DNA from: Takakia lepidozioides
Lineage: Eukaryota > Streptophyta > Takakiopsida > Takakiales > Takakiaceae
Length of the DNA stretch: 64,000 bases
NCBI GenBank assembly: GCA_030704615.1
Contig: CM060732.1
Span: forward strand, 12,524,001 to 12,588,000
Direction of reading: 5' to 3'
The position numbers and the translations under genes were made by a program. Of the stretch, positions 60,590 to 64,000 are shown in pieces; position 1 is the first letter of the stretch; every line of letters begins with the position of its first letter. Under the pieces are notes generated by a model. It made no database searches, was not told where the DNA came from, and was given only the letters and a program-made list of their open reading frames with translations.

Positions 60590-60812
60590 GTGGCGGCTAT
60601 CGGGATTTGAAACCCCAACCTCGAATGTGCGAGCGAAATTTCTAACCGATAAGTCCCTCAAGTTATATTCGAGCCAACTTGTCTATCTAAGTACTTATAG
60701 GGCTATTACAAAGGTTCTGAACAGATGAACAAAACTAAATAAGTTGCGGCCAGCAGGAGTTAAACCCCCAACCCCATAAGTGTAAACGACCAGACTAACC
60801 ATCAAACTAACC
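60590..60812 (-). repeat. Two related tRNA-like (SINE) modules, minus strand
   Basis: Minus-strand modules at about 60812-60745 and 60665-60595 each end in GGGGTTGGGGTTT, a B-box-like stretch (TTCAAATCCC or TTTAACTCC) and (A/G)GCCGC. The right module has TTAGTTTGATGGTTAGTC as a possible A box. They are two copies of one family about 150 bp apart. Confidence 0.45.
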
Positions 60813-62378
60813 TAGAGATGTTGTTATAAGAGGGTTTCTTCTAGTTATTTAAACACAATAGTCAAATCTCACTCTTTAACATGGCCTGGCAGTTAGAATT
60901 CCTTGTTTTCAAAAATTCATAAGTCCCTACTACATTCTTTGATTCACTTGTTGTAAGCAGAAGCTCTAACCTAAGCTTTACTCAACAAGATTCTGGAATT
61001 AGTTTGTGAATCAAGGTTCATAAAAAGGTTTTAACTCAAATCGTGGCTGCTCATAATAATAACAAAACTATTTGCAGTCAAGAATTGACCCTGTTCAAAA
61101 ATTCCTAATTCTGCACTCACCACTTGTTTTCCTTAAATTTGAATCAGATTCCCATTAACATTCTTCCTTCTATGAGCTTCAATCAGCACCTCTTCTAGAT
61201 CATCCAAACACTAATTAAGGCCTCAGCTTGAAGTTAGTAATTTAATCAATAATAGTCGATGTGTTGGGTCAACAAAGAAAACAAACTAAGTCACATCCTA
61301 GTATGACTTCCCAATTGAAAATCGATAGGGCGGTATTATGATGACCAGCCGCCTTCAACTCAAATACCCAAGGCTCGTTACATGGAAAGGACACAAGAGA
61401 ACAGAGCAAGGAATAAAAAAGAAAAAAAAAAACAAACAACCAAGACGAGACACTTCTTTACAACGATTCGGTTGTAGCTTCGGAGTGCTAGATTTCCAAG
61501 GTCGTTTCCCCTAGCTCGGCATAAATCTAGGACTGTCTAGGATATCTGAAATTCAGACTCGAGTTTGTCTCTATAGAACTTCAGGTAGGTATAGAGGGTA
61601 GTCTTATACGAAATAGTCAACTACTCGAGGTAGATTTTCCCACACGGCGCTCACCCGAGCACTAGTCCCGAACTGATGTCGCTGGTGGTGCAGGTCTGAT
61701 GAATTCTACCCACGGACTGATCTGAGTTGCTATAGTACGGACAACCGATCAGATTATAGAGAGGGTATGTACATGAACACTCAAAGGGAATCTAGACAAT
61801 AAGAAGCTTCTCTAATTCAATAATGCAAGTCTCGGTGTACCACACTACTTACTTCCACTAATACGACACCTTGATCCCAACGACTTGCGGCTGTAATATT
61901 TAACAACATCTAGCATACACTAAAACGAAGAAAGAGAGCGAAGAGGGAGAGAGCGAAGAGGAAGAGAGGGAGCGAGAGAAATAAGAACTAGATTGTCTCT
62001 GTTCTCCCTTTCGTCGGCTGATTTATAGCAGTCCGTCGCCCTACATCCGTCACTTGTTTTGACGACTGTCATCCATCCCTTTCTCAAAAAAATAATAAAT
62101 TACCACTGGTGCATTTAAGCACCGACACCTAGTTAAAGTTTTTAATTAATTTTCCCTAGAGTGTCCATTAATATAACATATAATCTTTTTATTTTAATCC
62201 TTCAGATCTGCTCCCTCCACCTGAACGGACCAGATCGAACCACGTGTTTTTCCTCCATCCATTGTCATCCAGAAATCCAGCCCGTAATCCATCCATCCAT
62301 GGTTCCATCCGCTGATTTCATCCATTTTCTTTCTTCCTCATAATTTTCATTCATCTGTAACTTTCATCCATCCAAGGA
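60813..62378. other. AT-rich intergenic DNA
   Basis: No gene. A GAGCGAAGAG-type purine-rich microsatellite lies at 61926-61982 and CATCC-rich sequence at 62270-62370. Confidence 0.5.
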
Positions 62379-62420
62379 CATGACCAACTTAAGTTGGTAC
62401 ATGACCAACTTACATTGATA
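62379..62420. repeat. 21-bp duplication with a 14-bp palindrome
   Basis: catgaccaactta starts twice, 21 bp apart. The first copy holds the perfect palindrome CCAACTTAAGTTGG. Confidence 0.7.
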
Positions 62421-62528
62421 CATGAGCCGTTTTAAGTCCTCATGAATGTTGCTCCTCATCCATGTCATTCATCCGTTTGGGAAGTGGGGATCGCTACCCT
62501 TGATCAACCAATATCCAGCGGTTCACAT

Positions 62529-63179
62529 TTATCCTTGTTTTCCCATTAGCTCCCTTTCCCGTGCTATGTTGAGGTCAGGGAGAGGTTCCCATGTTTGAAG
62601 TAGCGAGTTGTAGCGTTTGATTGCTTTGAGAGTCGTCTATTGGTGATACTTCCAGTACAAATAGACATATTTGCCCACATTTGCTGAGTCAAAAAGACAT
62701 CGATCTTGAATCATTCTTGGCGTTGAAGACTATTCGTTGAGTTCTAAATCATACCTCCATACCATGTAGCCTCTAGGGTATTGTCCGCAAACCAAAAGCT
62801 GAGTTCCTATAACTGCCGACTCCTTGTCAGAAACTTCAAAGGTATAATCCACAGGGCAGCCTGGCAGACAACGCCAACGCGTACTAACGGAATCGAACGC
62901 CCACCACTTTCGTGCACTTATGAGAGGTTGTACATTGTGTGCAGGACCAGCCAACATGTAAACTCATTCCTCCTAGATTTCTACCCATTTGCGAGTCTCA
63001 AGGACGTCGTTGCGGCCTTTGTCATCAACCACCGCTAGCACATTCTGCCATTTCTTACAACCACCTTTCAACGGTAAATAATAAGAGCGAGGCACCCGTG
63101 CAACGCATTCTAGTGTCACATGGTCTGTCAATCCCGGAATCAAGGAGTTGTCCTTTGACTGGTCCTCCGGCTCTGCCAT
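62529..63179 (-). pseudogene. F-box/kelch protein pseudogene
   Basis: Minus strand from ATG 63179: an F-box of the plant kelch class (SLIPGLTDHVTLECVARVPR, SYYLPLKGGCKKWQNVL), then kelch-like segments VYMLAGPAHN, ARKWWAFDSVSTRWRCLPGC, QLLVCGQYPRGYMVWRYDLE, PRMIQDRCLF and YNSLLQTWEPLPDLNIARER. Stops interrupt one continuous frame: TAG 62973-62975, TGA about 62964-62966 (where relatives have Trp in an E-E-W-V-Y context), TAG 62730-62732 (again a likely Trp), another TAG near 62645, and TAA at 62529. Such proteins are SCF ubiquitin-ligase adaptors. The kelch part is also too short, so the copy is dead. Confidence 0.7.
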
Positions 63180-63614
63180 TGCTAGAATTCCAGAGAGTGG
63201 TTGAGATGCGCCAAAGGTGGATGACGTAGCCAGGCACCTTTGCCAACCAGTTGGTATGAGAAGGGGGAGGACAACAGATTGTGTGATCAGAGAGGAAGGC
63301 AGACACACTCCAAATAACAAGAAACCAATCACAGAAAGAAAACCAGGCACATTCAATTGAACAGTAACAAATTTGGCCACAGCCACAGCCTCTTCAGCCA
63401 TAGCTTCCAAGATAGATTATAGATTATGAATTATAATTTGCGGCCAAATAACAAAGCTACATACATACAAATTCCGAAAACAATCTCTCAGCTCAGAAGC
63501 AACTTGTAATTCACATTGCTACATATTTGAGTTACATAACCCAAGGTAGAATTGGACCCCATCCCGATAAGGGAAGTTGCCCGTCAACTATGGATTGGCC
63601 TGCAACATGCCATC

Positions 63615-63750
63615 TTAGCGATCTTCCATTGCTGCCAGAGCTTCATTGATGCCTTCCAATGCATCCGCAGACAAGGTGAAGACTGCATCCTTGCCTTTGA
63701 CTTGATATGTCGCTGGAGGCATAGCAAATTTGATAGCCCTCACCAAATGC
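63615..63750 (-). CDS. Possible terminal exon, unknown protein
   Basis: Minus strand reads IKFAMPPATYQVKGKDAVFT, LSADALEGINEALAAMEDR, then TAA at 63615. Codon texture looks coding, but the frame to its right is only the reverse of the plus-strand coiled coil. No family recognised. Confidence 0.3.
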
Positions 63751-64000
63751 GAATACAGAAATGCAGCCGGCCTCGAGCAGGACCAGTTGCATGAAGCACA
63801 TAAGCAACAGCTATACCAAATGCAGGTGAAGCATGAGGGCAAGTTGCAAGAAGTAAATGCACTACATACGGAGTTGCAGGCAGTACATGAGAGGATGACC
63901 ATACAATGTGCTACACTCACAACTACTCTTGAGCAAACTGCATTAGAAGTTAACAGACAAGGGGAGAGATGTATGAAGGCAGAGGCAGAGATAATCAAGC
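63706..64000 (+). CDS. Coiled-coil ORF running off the window
   Basis: Open on the plus strand from after TGA at 63703-63705 to the window end. From about 63766 it reads LEQDQLHEAHKQQLYQMQVK, then LQEVNALHTELQAVHERM, TTTLEQTALEVN and MKAEAEIIK: a Glu/Gln/Lys-rich heptad pattern typical of a long coiled coil. No ATG start is evident, so it is an internal exon or a fragment. Function unknown. Confidence 0.45.

Noticed and set aside
63615-63998. Cys-rich minus-strand protein at the right edge
   Set aside because: From about 63750 on it is the reverse of a Gln/Glu-rich plus-strand coiled coil (CAG/TTG codons reversed give Cys and Leu). Only the 63615-63750 part is kept, at low confidence.

Overview
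This is nuclear DNA from a land plant, most likely a seed-free lineage (fern, lycophyte or bryophyte). The plant call rests on a QUA2-type pectin methyltransferase, a cytosolic-type NADPH-thioredoxin reductase, a class III secretory peroxidase, DYW-type PPR sequence and a plant-style Copia element, all with GT-AG introns. The exact clade is a guess. Only two genes look intact, the methyltransferase (15.3-20.2 kb) and the thioredoxin reductase (23.9-25.6 kb), both on the minus strand. The rest is mobile DNA and its debris.

Layout. 1-5.0 kb: noncoding tandem repeats, including one with an exact 192-bp period. 5.0-5.4 kb: a GC-rich CACTA-type transposon end. 5.9-9.1 kb: a decayed MULE-like transposase (copy 1) running into a 42-bp palindromic tandem array. 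10.4-11.5 kb: an unknown decayed ORF. 12.9-14.1 kb: a short inverted-repeat element. 15.3-20.2 kb: QUA2-like gene. 23.9-25.6 kb: thioredoxin reductase. 26.9-33.4 kb: a peroxidase gene with a decayed Copia element in a large intron. 35 kb: hAT-like remnant. 37.9 kb: second CACTA-type end. 38.7-40.3 kb: tandem triplication. 40.5-41.2 kb: the C-terminal piece of a PPR-DYW gene. 41.2-56.5 kb: a large element with short terminal inverted repeats. 56.6-59.0 kb: a dead PPR array. 59-62.4 kb: tRNA-like SINE modules and AT-rich DNA. 62.5-63.2 kb: F-box/kelch pseudogene. At the right edge: a coiled-coil ORF that leaves the window.

The most unusual object is the roughly 15.3-kb element at 41207-56545. 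Its ends are inverted copies of CTATTTCATGAGC followed by many CATGAGC heptamers. It carries two divergent genes. One is a GCM-zinc / MULE-DDE / SWIM transposase reading left. The other is a decayed gene reading right whose conserved part resembles a ParB/sulfiredoxin-like fold (DGN motif). Between them lies an array of about 29 long palindromes (GGAAATGCGG, 2 bp, CCGCATTTCC) whose centres are 53 bp apart, about five helical turns. A second copy of the transposase (copy 1) carries a different palindrome array with an exact 42-bp period, about four turns. Helically phased palindromes tied to one transposase family suggest cooperative binding of a dimer to one DNA face, possibly by the transposase or the ParB-like protein. 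This is inference.

The element sits between two same-strand PPR pieces that together look like one split PPR-DYW gene. Most nonsense codons in the decayed genes where I can infer the ancestral codon are TAG or TGA explained by a C-to-T or G-to-A change, as expected for methylated, silenced DNA. One TAG lies at the same codon in both transposase copies, upstream of a conserved exon and intron, and deserves a direct look.
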